64,000 nucleotides of DNA from Halorussus ruber (lineage in GTDB: Archaea; Halobacteriota; Halobacteria; Halobacteriales; Haladaptataceae): assembly GCF_004765785.1 (NCBI RefSeq), contig NZ_SBIT01000008.1, positions 124,001 through 188,000 on the forward strand, written 5' to 3'. Positions within the stretch are counted from its first letter, which is position 1, and the number at the start of each line of letters is the position of its first letter. The translations under genes and the position numbers were made by a program. The notes under the pieces are model-generated. The model was not told the origin of the DNA and made no database searches. It saw only the letters and a list, made by a program, of their open reading frames with translations. Shown one piece after another: positions 50,609 through 58,366 of this stretch.

Positions 50609-50664
50609 AGAGTTTTCGCCGCGAGAGCGAATCACTTACCCACTCGGCCCGCCAAGTCGGGCGC

Positions 50665-51486
50665 ATGTTCGGCGTCGTCACGCGCAACGAGGAGGAACTC
50701 GACTGGCCGGAGTTCGGCCTGAGCTTTCTGGAGGTCAAGGACGTCACCGGCCGGTCGGCCGAACCGGTACCCGAGGGGGTGAGCATGGTGTCGTGTTTCG
50801 GAGACAACGCCGCGGTCGAGGCGAACCCGGACCTCGCGCCCGTCAGCGACGAGGGAGAGCGCGCCACCCGCGAGCGACCTTACTTCGACTGGGCCTACGT
50901 CTGTCCGACCCGCGAGGACTACCGCGAGGGACTGCTCGAAATCGTCTCGGACTGCGCCGAGGTCAACCCCGACGTGCGACTGGACGACGTGGGCTTCCCG
51001 CGCGCGGAGTACTGTTACTGTGACCGATGCGAGCGCTTGTTCGCCGAGAGCGACTTCGAGGACCGATTCGCGTGGCGCGCCGACGTGATTACCGAGTTCG
51101 TCGCCGAAGCCACCGATCGGATTCCGGGCAAGACGTATCTGACGCTCTACCCCGACCCGTACCCGGGCCACCTCTACGAGCGCGCCGGTCTCGACCTCGA
51201 GGCGCTCTCGGAGTACGTCGACGAGTTCGTCGTGCCGCTCTACGACATGGCCTACACCACGACCTACTGGCTCGAAACCATCGCCAGCGGGTTCGAGGAC
51301 GCGCTGGACGTGCCCTTCAGTATCGAACTCTACGCGGTTGACGTGGACGTGGACAATCTGATTCACGCCGCGGAAGTCGCCGAGGCGTACGCCGAGAACG
51401 TCTTCTTCGGCTACGACGCCAGCAACGCGCGGGCCGCGCTCCGCCGGAAGAAGGCCGAGTCACGCGACGGCGTCTCCCACGGGTAG
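50665..51486 (+). CDS. Conserved protein, probable TIM-barrel (glycosidase-like)
   Basis: 273 residues beginning MFGVVTRNEEELDWPEFGLS. Segments such as YFDWAYVCPTREDYREGLLE, VNPDVRLDDVGFPRAEYC, KTYLTLYPDPYPGHLYERAG, FVVPLYDMAYTTTYW and NVFFGYDASNARAALRRK have the strand-ending acidic pattern of putative glycoside-hydrolase TIM barrels that predict 'extracellular' sugars in other prokaryotes, but no signal peptide is seen. A CYCDRCERLF cluster (three Cys) may bind a metal. I do not know the family by name. Confidence 0.65.
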   Translation: MFGVVTRNEEELDWPEFGLSFLEVKDVTGRSAEPVPEGVSMVSCFGDNAAVEANPDLAPVSDEGERATRERPYFDWAYVCPTREDYREGLLEIVSDCAEVNPDVRLDDVGFPRAEYCYCDRCERLFAESDFEDRFAWRADVITEFVAEATDRIPGKTYLTLYPDPYPGHLYERAGLDLEALSEYVDEFVVPLYDMAYTTTYWLETIASGFEDALDVPFSIELYAVDVDVDNLIHAAEVAEAYAENVFFGYDASNARAALRRKKAESRDGVSHG

Positions 51487-51507
51487 CGCCGAGTCGCTCG
51501 CCCGGTC

Positions 51508-51825
51508 CTATCGCTCCGGCGTGACCTCGATTTCGCCGGTCGCGTCCACCGTGACGTGGTGGTCCGCGAACCAGAACTCCGCCTGTCCCGACGAGCGGAT
51601 GCGCCCGCCGGGCGTCTGGCGGAACAGCGCGTCGAGCGCGTCGGGGTCGATGGATTCTCTCAGCGGTTCGAGGTCCAGCGGGTCCGTCTCCGCAACCGCC
51701 GCGACTGCCGTCACCACGACGGTACTCGGCAGTTCCTCGCTCGAATCGTATCGGACCCGATACCTGTCTGTCGATTCGTCGCGCTCGATTTCCACGCCTC
51801 TCGGAAGTAAGACTGCTTCGTCCAT
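51508..51825 (-). CDS. HalOD1 output domain protein
   Basis: 105 residues from the ATG at 51825. It repeats the HalOD1 layout of the 4752-5039 gene: STVVVTAVAAVAETDPLDLE, SIDPDALDALFRQTPGGRI and FADHHVTVDATGEIEVTPE. The N-terminal MDEAVLLPRGVEIERDESTD is a distinct addition. In-frame residues upstream to 51915 look unconserved. Output-domain relatives occur in haloarchaeal signalling; this one is free-standing, partner unknown. Confidence 0.78.
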   Translation of the reverse strand: MDEAVLLPRGVEIERDESTDRYRVRYDSSEELPSTVVVTAVAAVAETDPLDLEPLRESIDPDALDALFRQTPGGRIRSSGQAEFWFADHHVTVDATGEIEVTPER

Positions 51826-52049
51826 GTCGTGTTTCTCCCCCGATACCGGCTGCCGACCGTTCTGAACGCGGTTGTGTCGTCCGCCTGTGCGGGCGCGCCA
51901 CCCTTCCGCTCGCACGACTCACCGCTTTTCCACCCAACGATTCACGTGGTCGAACGCCAGTTATCGAACGTAACGAAAGTAGAGGAACATCATAAGCAAT
52001 CGCGCTCAAAATTAATGCTCGGTTATCTGAATCGTCGCGTCGAGCGGCG

Positions 52050-52613
52050 TCACTCCAGCGCGAACTCGCGCCACGCTCGCAGGTCCTCGCGGTCGCGGGT
52101 CTTCTCCGGGAGGTCGTCGAACCACCTCGCCTCGGTGATTTCGCCGTCCGGGTCGTCGGGTTCCGGCGTCGGGTCGCCCGCCGGACGGGCCTCGAATAGC
52201 GGGAGGACGCCCCACGTCGAGTAGTCCTCGCACTGGATGTCCACGCGGACGTTCATCGCCAGTCCGTCGTAACTCGCCGAAACGCCCGCCTCCTCGGCGA
52301 GTTCGCGCTCGGCGGCCTCGCGGAAGGACTCGCCGGGGTCGGGTTCGCCGCCGGGGACGACCCACATCCCGACGCCGTCGTGCCAGACCAGCAGGAGTTC
52401 GCCCGAGGGCCGGTAGACGACCGAGTGTGCGCCGTAGGGCGCGCCGGTCTCGGTGATTCGCTCGGCCAGCGTTCGGAACCGCGAGCGCGAGACGCGACGG
52501 CTGTGGGTCCGCTCCAGAAAGTCGTCGTAGGCGTCTGTCAGCCGGTGGTACACCTGTTCGGCCTGCTGTTCGGCCTGCGTCGTGAGGTACCACAGGTCGT
52601 CGACGGTCGTCAT
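52050..52613 (-). CDS. NUDIX hydrolase
   Basis: 187-residue pyrophosphohydrolase. The Nudix box reads GGEPDPGESFREAAERELAE then EAGV, matching the G-x5-E-x7-REUxEExGU pattern with all catalytic Glu. An N-terminal helical region (MTTVDDLWYLTTQAEQQAEQ ... FRTLAERITETGAPYG) is common in haloarchaeal members. Substrate (nucleotide derivative) unknown. ATG 52613 is used; in-frame sequence up to 52784 is low complexity and unlike the family. Confidence 0.88.
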   Translation of the reverse strand: MTTVDDLWYLTTQAEQQAEQVYHRLTDAYDDFLERTHSRRVSRSRFRTLAERITETGAPYGAHSVVYRPSGELLLVWHDGVGMWVVPGGEPDPGESFREAAERELAEEAGVSASYDGLAMNVRVDIQCEDYSTWGVLPLFEARPAGDPTPEPDDPDGEITEARWFDDLPEKTRDREDLRAWREFALE

Positions 52614-52967
52614 CGGGGCGACGGCCGGACGGCGACTGGTGGCGAGCGAGCGGCGACCGGCTGCGAGCGCGGCGAGCGGACGGTGGGTGGAGAGCGCGAA
52701 ATCATACTCGGACGCTACTCCGGCGGGCCGAATAAGCCTTCGGTCGGACGATTTCGGTATCCGTCTCCGAACTATCGCCAGCAATCGACGGGAGAACGCC
52801 GAGAGTATTGAAATGCCCCTCTCATGCGTGAAGAATAATATAGATCATCTTAACATACAAAATATAGTATTTAAGCAATTATATTCGGGTTTGCCAATCC
52901 TTCCTACCTGACTCGTCCTCGGTTGTGAATCAATCGCTTTTTCACGAGTGACCCAGTAGGACGCAAC
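52614..52967. other. Intergenic region without recognised elements
   Basis: No gene, no family A or B copy. The left part is GC-rich with repeated GAGCGGCGACCGG-like words (52640-52685); the right part (52830-52890) is AT-rich (ATATAGTATTTAAGCAATTA) and can hold promoters for the gene at 52968. Confidence 0.5.
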
Positions 52968-53156
52968 ATGGCATTTGAGAAGGAAGACCGCGTCATTCTC
53001 CACGACGAACACAGCGACTACGACGGCGAGGAAGGCGAAGTGACTCAAGTCATGGACACCATGTTCGGCGACAGCACCTACACCGTCAGCTTCGAGGACG
53101 GTCAGGAGACCGGCATCCCCGAGGACTCGCTGGAAGCCGTCGAAGACGAAGAGTAG
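52968..53156 (+). CDS. Small acidic protein, SH3-barrel-like (DUF1918/KOW-type)
   Basis: 62 residues: [40 protein letters not shown], then [20 protein letters not shown]. The pattern 'basic strand - [13 protein letters not shown] - TYTVSFEDG - GIPEDSLE' is that of a small SH3-like barrel found in haloarchaea, where it is of unknown function. No membrane segment. It is followed by an archaellin gene 109 bases downstream. Confidence 0.75.
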   Translation: MAFEKEDRVILHDEHSDYDGEEGEVTQVMDTMFGDSTYTVSFEDGQETGIPEDSLEAVEDEE

Positions 53157-53221
53157 CGCTCAATCGTCCGATTTCTTCGGATTTTCCCCGCCCGGCGAGA
53201 GGAGTCGCCGTCTTTTCTCAC

Positions 53222-53246
53222 TGCTATATAAAGTATTAAATACATA
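53222..53246 (+). promoter_or_regulatory. TATA-box promoter of the second archaellin gene
   Basis: TATATAAAG (53225-53233) followed by an AT-rich stretch lies 32 bases upstream of the ATG at 53266, which would leave a very short leader. Position and sequence match archaeal core promoters; the start site is inferred. Confidence 0.5.
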
Positions 53247-53265
53247 TTCGAACAGAGGTATAGCT

Positions 53266-53889
53266 ATGGACGCGCCGTCGTCGGAGCGACTGCCCGATAG
53301 GGGGCAGGTCGGTATCGGGACCCTCATCGTCTTCATTGCGATGGTGTTGGTCGCCGCGATTGCTGCCGGAGTACTGGTCAACACCGCAGGAGTGCTACAG
53401 ACCAAATCCGAACAGACCGGGCAGGAAGCCAGCGCGCAGGTCTCGAACCGCGTGCAGGTCGCCAGCGCACACGGGAACGTCGCCAACGACGACCACGTGG
53501 AGTTCGTGAACCTGACCGTGATGCGCGGGTCCGGGTCCGACGACGTGAACCTCTCGTCGGCCACCATCGACTGGGTCGGCCCCGACGCCGCGAGGACCCT
53601 CGTGGGCAAGAACGCCACCATCGAGAGCGGAAAGTACGTCGTCGACCCGAACGGAGACGAGTTCGAGGTTACCCCGATTCAGGACCCCGGCAACACCGTC
53701 CCGGTGCTGTCCGACCAGACTGACCGCTTCCGCATCACGATTCCGGCCTACCTCTTGGACGACGACGGCGACGGACTCGAGGCGGGCGAGGAGGCCCAAG
53801 TTCGAATCGTCACCCAGCACGGCGCGATTACGCCGTACCGCGTCACCGTCCCCGAATCGCTGACGAATAAAAACGACGTGACGGTCTAA
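53266..53889 (+). CDS. Archaellin (archaeal flagellin), second copy
   Basis: 207 residues, the close paralogue of the 23767 gene: [20 protein letters not shown] then [20 protein letters not shown], with prepilin-peptidase processing after the Gly of DRG. The C-terminal domain has three sequons (NLT, NLS, NAT). Both copies share MRGSGSDD[VI]NLS and end in V-T-V. No other arl genes are near, so it is an orphan subunit gene whose role (minor or alternative archaellin, adhesion) is unknown. Confidence 0.92.
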   Translation: MDAPSSERLPDRGQVGIGTLIVFIAMVLVAAIAAGVLVNTAGVLQTKSEQTGQEASAQVSNRVQVASAHGNVANDDHVEFVNLTVMRGSGSDDVNLSSATIDWVGPDAARTLVGKNATIESGKYVVDPNGDEFEVTPIQDPGNTVPVLSDQTDRFRITIPAYLLDDDGDGLEAGEEAQVRIVTQHGAITPYRVTVPESLTNKNDVTV

Positions 53890-53935
53890 GCCGAACGAAA
53901 CGCCTTTTTCCGTTCGGGGGTCCTACCCCCTTCTA

Positions 53936-54361
53936 ATGGCCGAAGTTCCCTTCCACTACATCGACTTGCGGGCGTTCTGCTACGCCACCGAGGACGACAA
54001 GCGCGTCGAGCAGGCCCTGCGGACCTACCTCCCCGAGGAGTTCGAAATCGAGCGCGCCCAGAGCGAGGGCCACCACGGCGACCGCATCCTCGTCCTCTCG
54101 GCGCGCGTCGAGAACGCCGACGAGATGCGTCACGTCCTCTCGAAAGTCGCCGAACTCCCCGACGCGGCGGACCTCATCGACGAACTCGACGACCGGGTCA
54201 ACGACAACTGCGCGATGTTCCTGCGCCTCGACAAGCAGGCGGCCTACCGCGGCGAGGTCGAACTCGGCGAGGGCATCACCTTCCGCGCGAAGGTCGAAGC
54301 CTACCCCGCGAAAAAAGACGCCGCGGTCGAGAACGCCCGCGAGGCGCTCGAAGCTCTCTGA
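53936..54361 (+). CDS. RNA-binding protein (former DUF54, exosome-associated type)
   Basis: 141 residues: VPFHYIDLRAFCYATEDDKR, the ferredoxin-like core GHHGDRILVLSARVENADEM and NDNCAMFLRLDKQAAYRGEV, and a final AKVEAYPAKKDAAVENAREA. This is the PF01877-type RNA-binding family of archaea, often beside exosome or ribosomal genes. Cytoplasmic. Precise RNA target unknown. It follows the second archaellin gene by 46 bases on the same strand. Confidence 0.85.
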   Translation: MAEVPFHYIDLRAFCYATEDDKRVEQALRTYLPEEFEIERAQSEGHHGDRILVLSARVENADEMRHVLSKVAELPDAADLIDELDDRVNDNCAMFLRLDKQAAYRGEVELGEGITFRAKVEAYPAKKDAAVENAREALEAL

Positions 54362-54426
54362 ATCGGTCTCGCCGAACGCGACCCCAGAAGGAGTCCGCGA
54401 AAAGAGTCCGCGGAGAGGCTCCGCGG

Positions 54427-54582
54427 TCAGTGGGCCGTGAACCCGTCTATCATCTCGTCGCAGTCCGGGCAGGAGACGAGTTCCGAACCGGTCGATTTGC
54501 CGCCGAGCGGCTCGCCGTTGCGCCGCGTCTGAGTCTTCGTCCGACGATTCAAGTCAGAACCGCAGTGTGGACATTCTATCAT
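54427..54582 (-). CDS. 51-residue double-CxxC zinc ribbon protein
   Basis: MIECPHCGSDLNRRTKTQTR, RNGEPLGGKSTGSELVSCPD, CDEMIDGFTAH: two CxxC knuckles (Cys4-Cys7 and Cys38-Cys41) about 30 residues apart make one zinc ribbon. Basic linker (RRTKTQTRRNG) could bind nucleic acid. ATG 54582; read-through in frame beyond it is a long shadow of the neighbouring genes. Such ribbons are widespread and of unknown function in haloarchaea. Confidence 0.7.
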   Translation of the reverse strand: MIECPHCGSDLNRRTKTQTRRNGEPLGGKSTGSELVSCPDCDEMIDGFTAH

Positions 54583-54701
54583 ACGTCTCACCAAAATCCT
54601 GTGCGAACAGGTACCAATACCCGCACCACGCTGATATACTTTGTGCCGATGTCGCACGATGATGACGAGTCCCCTCGCAGGCGTCGAAATCCCCCGACGG
54701 C

Positions 54702-55283
54702 TCACGACCCCGGCAGAATGTCGCCGAGGGCGGCGGCCAGCGACATCGGCGCGAACGCGACAGCCACCTGACAGAGTGCGAGCCACGGGTCGGACCACTC
54801 GACTCGACCCCACCCTGTCATCAGCGCGGTCGCGGTCACGAACGAAATCGCCAGCACGCCGACGAGTCGGCGCGGGACCACGCCGAAGAAGGGCCGGTAG
54901 ATTTCGACTTGCTGGATTTCGGCGACGTAGAGGACGCCCACGACCAGCGCGACGCTGGCGGCCACGGTCCCGACGAACGCCGCCGGATTCGCCGCCAGAA
55001 AGGTCCCGATTTCGAGCGTCCCGCCCTCCGCGAGCATCGGCACGCCGAACAGCACGCTCCCGACCAGCGCCTCCGCGGCGTCGTGGCGGTCGAACCCCCG
55101 AATCACTCGACCGAACGCGCTGGGTTGGACCCGGCGAGCGACCCGAATCGTCTCGCGGACCTGCTGGCGCTCGTCGGGGTCGTCTACGGTCTCCTCCAGC
55201 GTTTCGAGTTCGTCGAGCAAGTCGGCCAACTCGGGTTCCGGGGGCGGGTCCGAGGCCGATACCGCCGAATCGGAGTCGCTCAT
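54702..55283 (-). CDS. DUF2391-like membrane protein
   Basis: 193 residues. A soluble helical N-terminus (ELADLLDELETLEETVDDPDER) precedes membrane segments AFVGTVAASVALVVGVLYVA, RRLVGVLAISFVTATALMTG and LALCQVAVAFAPMSLAAALG. The RGFDRHDAAEALVGSVLFGV stretch fits the DUF2391 family, function unknown. The ATG at 55283 (MSDSDSAV) is chosen; the reading frame continues upstream but has no family resemblance and overlaps the divergent fabG start. Confidence 0.7.
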   Translation of the reverse strand: MSDSDSAVSASDPPPEPELADLLDELETLEETVDDPDERQQVRETIRVARRVQPSAFGRVIRGFDRHDAAEALVGSVLFGVPMLAEGGTLEIGTFLAANPAAFVGTVAASVALVVGVLYVAEIQQVEIYRPFFGVVPRRLVGVLAISFVTATALMTGWGRVEWSDPWLALCQVAVAFAPMSLAAALGDILPGS

Positions 55284-55404
55284 GGCCGTCGAATGATGCT
55301 CGGCGGATATAAACGCCGAGGTCCCTCCCCTCGACCAGTCCCCGACTGCGCGCCGCCAGCGCGCAGTCGCAACCGCCAAGACCCCGGCGTGCCGTGGTTG
55401 TGGT

Positions 55405-56166
55405 ATGCCAGCAGCACTCGTTACTGGTTCCTCGCGGGGCATCGGCCGAGCAATCGCCGAGCGGTTCGCGCGCGACGGCTACGACGTGGCGGTCAACTAC
55501 GTCTCCAGCGCCCAGAAGGCGCGGGCGGTCGCCGAGTCGATTCAGCGGGAGACCGACAGCGAGGCCGTCGCGGTCCGGGCCGACGTGGGCGACCCGGACG
55601 ACGCCGCCGACCTCGTGGAGGCGACTGTCGAGGCGTTCGGCGACCTCTCGCACGTCGTCAACAACGCTGGCATCGACCAGCACGTCCACACCGAAGACCT
55701 CTCGCCGGAGGACTTCGACCGCGTGATGGACACCAACGTCAACGGCGCGTTCAACGTGACCAAGGCCGCCCTGCCGCACCTGAAGGAGTCCGCGGCGAGC
55801 GAAAAGGCGGACGCCGACTCCGCGCCCACGCCCTCGGTCACCAACGTCTCCTCGATTCTGGCCTACACGGGCGCACCCATCGAGTGCCACTACGCGGCCT
55901 CGAAGGCCGGACTTCTCGGCCTGACCAAGAGCCACGCCGGGGACTTCGCGCCCGAAATCCGGGTCAACGCCATCGCGCCGGGCCACGTCGAGACCGACAT
56001 GACCGCCGACCGTACCGAGGAGGAGGCGAAATCGGAGATGGAAAAGATTCCACTCGACCGGTTTGGGCAACCCGCGGACATCGCGGAGGCCGCCGCCTAC
56101 CTCCGAGACGCCGGCTTCGTCACGGGCGAGACGCTGAACGTCAACGGCGGCGAACTGATGCGATAA
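55405..56166 (+). CDS. fabG: SDR-family 3-oxoacyl reductase
   Basis: NAD(P)-dependent short-chain dehydrogenase, 253 residues. It has ALVTGSSRGIGRAIAERFAR (cofactor loop), NNAGIDQHVH, the catalytic Ser of NVSSILAYTG and the Tyr-x3-Lys of HYAASKAGLLGLTKS, then the NAIAPGHVETDM and FVTGETLNVNGG ends. Best guess is acetoacetyl-/3-oxoacyl-CoA or ACP reductase because enoyl-CoA hydratase and 3-hydroxyacyl-CoA dehydrogenase genes follow (on the other strand). Substrate not certain. Confidence 0.88.
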   Translation: MPAALVTGSSRGIGRAIAERFARDGYDVAVNYVSSAQKARAVAESIQRETDSEAVAVRADVGDPDDAADLVEATVEAFGDLSHVVNNAGIDQHVHTEDLSPEDFDRVMDTNVNGAFNVTKAALPHLKESAASEKADADSAPTPSVTNVSSILAYTGAPIECHYAASKAGLLGLTKSHAGDFAPEIRVNAIAPGHVETDMTADRTEEEAKSEMEKIPLDRFGQPADIAEAAAYLRDAGFVTGETLNVNGGELMR

Positions 56167-56183
56167 TCGTCATTCTAACCGGG

Positions 56184-57020
56184 CTACTTCCCTTCCCACT
56201 CGGGGTCGCGGTCCTCGAAGAAGGCGTCGATGCCCTCGTTTTTGTCCTCGGAGGCGAACAGGTGGGCGAACAGTTCGGCCTCGTACTCGATGCCCTGCTC
56301 CAAGTCCATCCGACTGGAGGCCTTCACGGCCTTCTTCGCAAATTCGAGCGCGAGCGGACTCTTCTCGGCCATCGACTCGGCGAGGTCGTAGACGCGGTCC
56401 TCGAACTCCTCGTCGTCGTGGACCTCGTCCACGAGGCCGATGTCGCGGGCCTCTCGGGCGTCGATGAGCTCCCCGGACAGAATCAGCTTCATGGCCTGCC
56501 CTTCGCCGACGAGTCGGGCGAGGCGCTGGGTGCCGCCGCCGCCGGGCATGATGCCGAGGTTGATTTCGGGCTGGCCCAGTTTGGCTCCCTCGCGTGCGAT
56601 TCGGGTGTCGCAGGCCTGAGCGAGTTCGCACCCGCCGCCCAGCGCGTGACCGTTGATTGCGCCGATGACCGGCTGTTCGAGGTCGTCGACGTACTCGTAG
56701 ACTCGGGGGCGCTTGCTGGCCTCGCGCTGTTCGAGGGGACCGCGCTCGCGGAGTTCGGTCACGTCAGCGCCCGCCACGAACGCGCCGGACTCGTCGGAGC
56801 CGGTCAGTACGACCACGCGAACGTCGCTGGCCTCGATGGCGTCGAGGACATCTTTCAGCTCTGCGCGAAGTTGGGCGTTCAGCGCGTTGCGGGCGTCGGG
56901 CCGCGAGAGCGTGACGGTGGCGACGTTCTCGACGCGCTCGCCGACCTCGACGTTGACGGTCTCGCACTCGTCTGCGACCTGTTCGGGCGTGCCCACGGCT
57001 TCTCCGTCTTCGTCGCTCAT
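56184..57020 (-). CDS. Enoyl-CoA hydratase/isomerase
   Basis: 278-residue crotonase-fold enzyme hydrating trans-2-enoyl-CoA. FVAGADVTELRERGP (oxyanion), NGHALGGGCELAQACD with the first catalytic Glu, and LGQPEINLGIMPGGGGTQRL with the second Glu position are intact. The C-terminal SEDKNEGIDAFFEDRDPEW is normal. It overlaps the 3-hydroxyacyl-CoA dehydrogenase gene by four bases, giving consecutive beta-oxidation steps. Confidence 0.93.
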   Translation of the reverse strand: MSDEDGEAVGTPEQVADECETVNVEVGERVENVATVTLSRPDARNALNAQLRAELKDVLDAIEASDVRVVVLTGSDESGAFVAGADVTELRERGPLEQREASKRPRVYEYVDDLEQPVIGAINGHALGGGCELAQACDTRIAREGAKLGQPEINLGIMPGGGGTQRLARLVGEGQAMKLILSGELIDAREARDIGLVDEVHDDEEFEDRVYDLAESMAEKSPLALEFAKKAVKASSRMDLEQGIEYEAELFAHLFASEDKNEGIDAFFEDRDPEWEGK

Positions 57021-57913
57021 TCCTCGTCACCCCAGTCGCCGCTGGTCCCCACGATTTCGCCGTCCTCCCAGACGTAGAAGCCCTCGCCGGTCTTCTTGCC
57101 GAGCTTTCCGGCCCGGACCTTTCGGCGCAGGATTTGGGGCGGGCGGAACCGCTCGCCCAGCTCGTCGCGGAGGTGTTCGAGGATGTCGAGGCGCACGTCG
57201 AGACCCACCACGTCGCCGAGTTCGACCGGCCCCATCGGGTGGTTGTAGCCCAGTTCCATCGACTGGTCGATGTCGCGGGGGCTGGCGACGCCCTCCTCGA
57301 CCATCCGCATCGCCTCGACGCCGAGCGCGACGCCGAGCCGCGAGGAGGCGAAGCCCGCGGTGTCCTGCACTTCGATGGCTGTCTTGCCGATGTCCTCGAT
57401 GTAGTCGGTGGCGAACGCGACGGTCTCGTCGTCGGTCTGCTCGCCCACGACGACCTCCACGAGTTGCATGATGTGGACCGGGTTGAAGAAGTGCAGCCCG
57501 ATTCCCCGGCCGGGTTCGTCCAGCGCCGAGACGATTTCGGTCACGGGGAGCGACGAGGTGTTCGAGGCGATGATGGTGTCCTCGGACACCTCGGCCTCCA
57601 CGTCCTCGAAGGTCTCCTTCTTGAGGTCCACGTCCTCGGGGACGGCCTCGACCACGAGGTCGGCGTCCGAGACGGCCTCCGCGAGGTCCGTCGTGCCCGA
57701 GATGCGGTCGAGGGTGGCCGCCTTCTCCTCGGCGGTGACTTTGTCGCGCTCGACGCCGCCTTGGAGGTTCTGCTCTATCGAGGAGATGCCGTCGTCCACG
57801 AAGTCCTCCTCGATGTCCCGAATCGTCACATCGTGGCCCGCCATCGCGGAGACTTGCGCGATACCGTGGCCCATCGTTCCGGCTCCGAGTACACCGATTT
57901 TCAGGTCTCTCAT
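57017..57913 (-). CDS. 3-hydroxyacyl-CoA dehydrogenase
   Basis: 298-residue NAD-dependent enzyme. It opens with KIGVLGAGTMGHGIAQVSAM (Rossmann), continues with ASNTSSLPVTEIVSALDEPG and HFFNPVHIMQLVEVVVG (catalytic His), and has the C-terminal MELGYNHPMGPVELGDVVGLD. It oxidises 3-hydroxyacyl-CoA to 3-oxoacyl-CoA. The downstream enoyl-CoA hydratase gene starts within its last codons, suggesting a fatty-acid-degradation or hydroxyalkanoate operon. Confidence 0.94.
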   Translation of the reverse strand: MRDLKIGVLGAGTMGHGIAQVSAMAGHDVTIRDIEEDFVDDGISSIEQNLQGGVERDKVTAEEKAATLDRISGTTDLAEAVSDADLVVEAVPEDVDLKKETFEDVEAEVSEDTIIASNTSSLPVTEIVSALDEPGRGIGLHFFNPVHIMQLVEVVVGEQTDDETVAFATDYIEDIGKTAIEVQDTAGFASSRLGVALGVEAMRMVEEGVASPRDIDQSMELGYNHPMGPVELGDVVGLDVRLDILEHLRDELGERFRPPQILRRKVRAGKLGKKTGEGFYVWEDGEIVGTSGDWGDEE

Positions 57914-58089
57914 GTCGGGTAAAACGGCGTCCGGAGTGGGGTTAAGCGTTTATCTCTCGGCATTCTTCGGGTGGTTTTGGGTTGGATGGGCGTTCTTCGT
58001 GAGCCAGAGAAATGGAGTTAACAGGGTCGAGTCGTCTCGAATCCGGACCATCTACCGCGACTGTACCGGAAACGAGTACGAACCGACAA

Positions 58090-58292
58090 AAGCTAGCTCC
58101 GACCTCGGACGAGACGCCTACCACGACCACACCGCAGATTACAGCGAATCGGCAGAGCTACCTTCAGGCTTGAACACAGGAGTCTCCGCCCCGCACAGCA
58201 CCGCACCTCGTCCTCCCCAACCTCCTCGCTCGCTCCGCTCGCTCGTCCCTCGCGCGGTTGGCGCGGCCACGAGGGCCGCGCCAGCGCACGCC
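58090..58292 (+). repeat. Family B dispersed repeat, copy B6 (longest)
   Basis: Begins AGCTAGCTCCGACCTCGGAC, carries an insertion-like stretch to about 58170, then GTCTCCGCCCCGCACAGCAC, CGTCCTCCCCAACCTCC, CCCTCGCGCGGTT, the hairpin GGCGCGGCC-ACGAG-GGCCGCGCC and AGCGCACGCC. It fills the gap 57914-58366 together with the tandem AT-rich repeats that follow. No gene there. Confidence 0.75.
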
Positions 58293-58294
58293 AA

Positions 58295-58356
58295 ACGTTA
58301 AAGAACTATCTATACGTGTTAAAGAAATGAATATGAGTGTTTAAGAAATGTATATG
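58295..58356. repeat. Three AT-rich tandem repeats of about 21 bp
   Basis: ACGTTAAAGAACTATCTAT, ACGTGTTAAAGAAATGAATATG and AGTGTTTAAGAAATGTATATG follow one another directly after repeat B6. The shared core is GTTwAAGAA(A)T. Similar single words follow B2 and B4. They could be multiple TATA/BRE sites or a bent-DNA block. Confidence 0.6.
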
Positions 58357-58366
58357 TTGTTATCTG

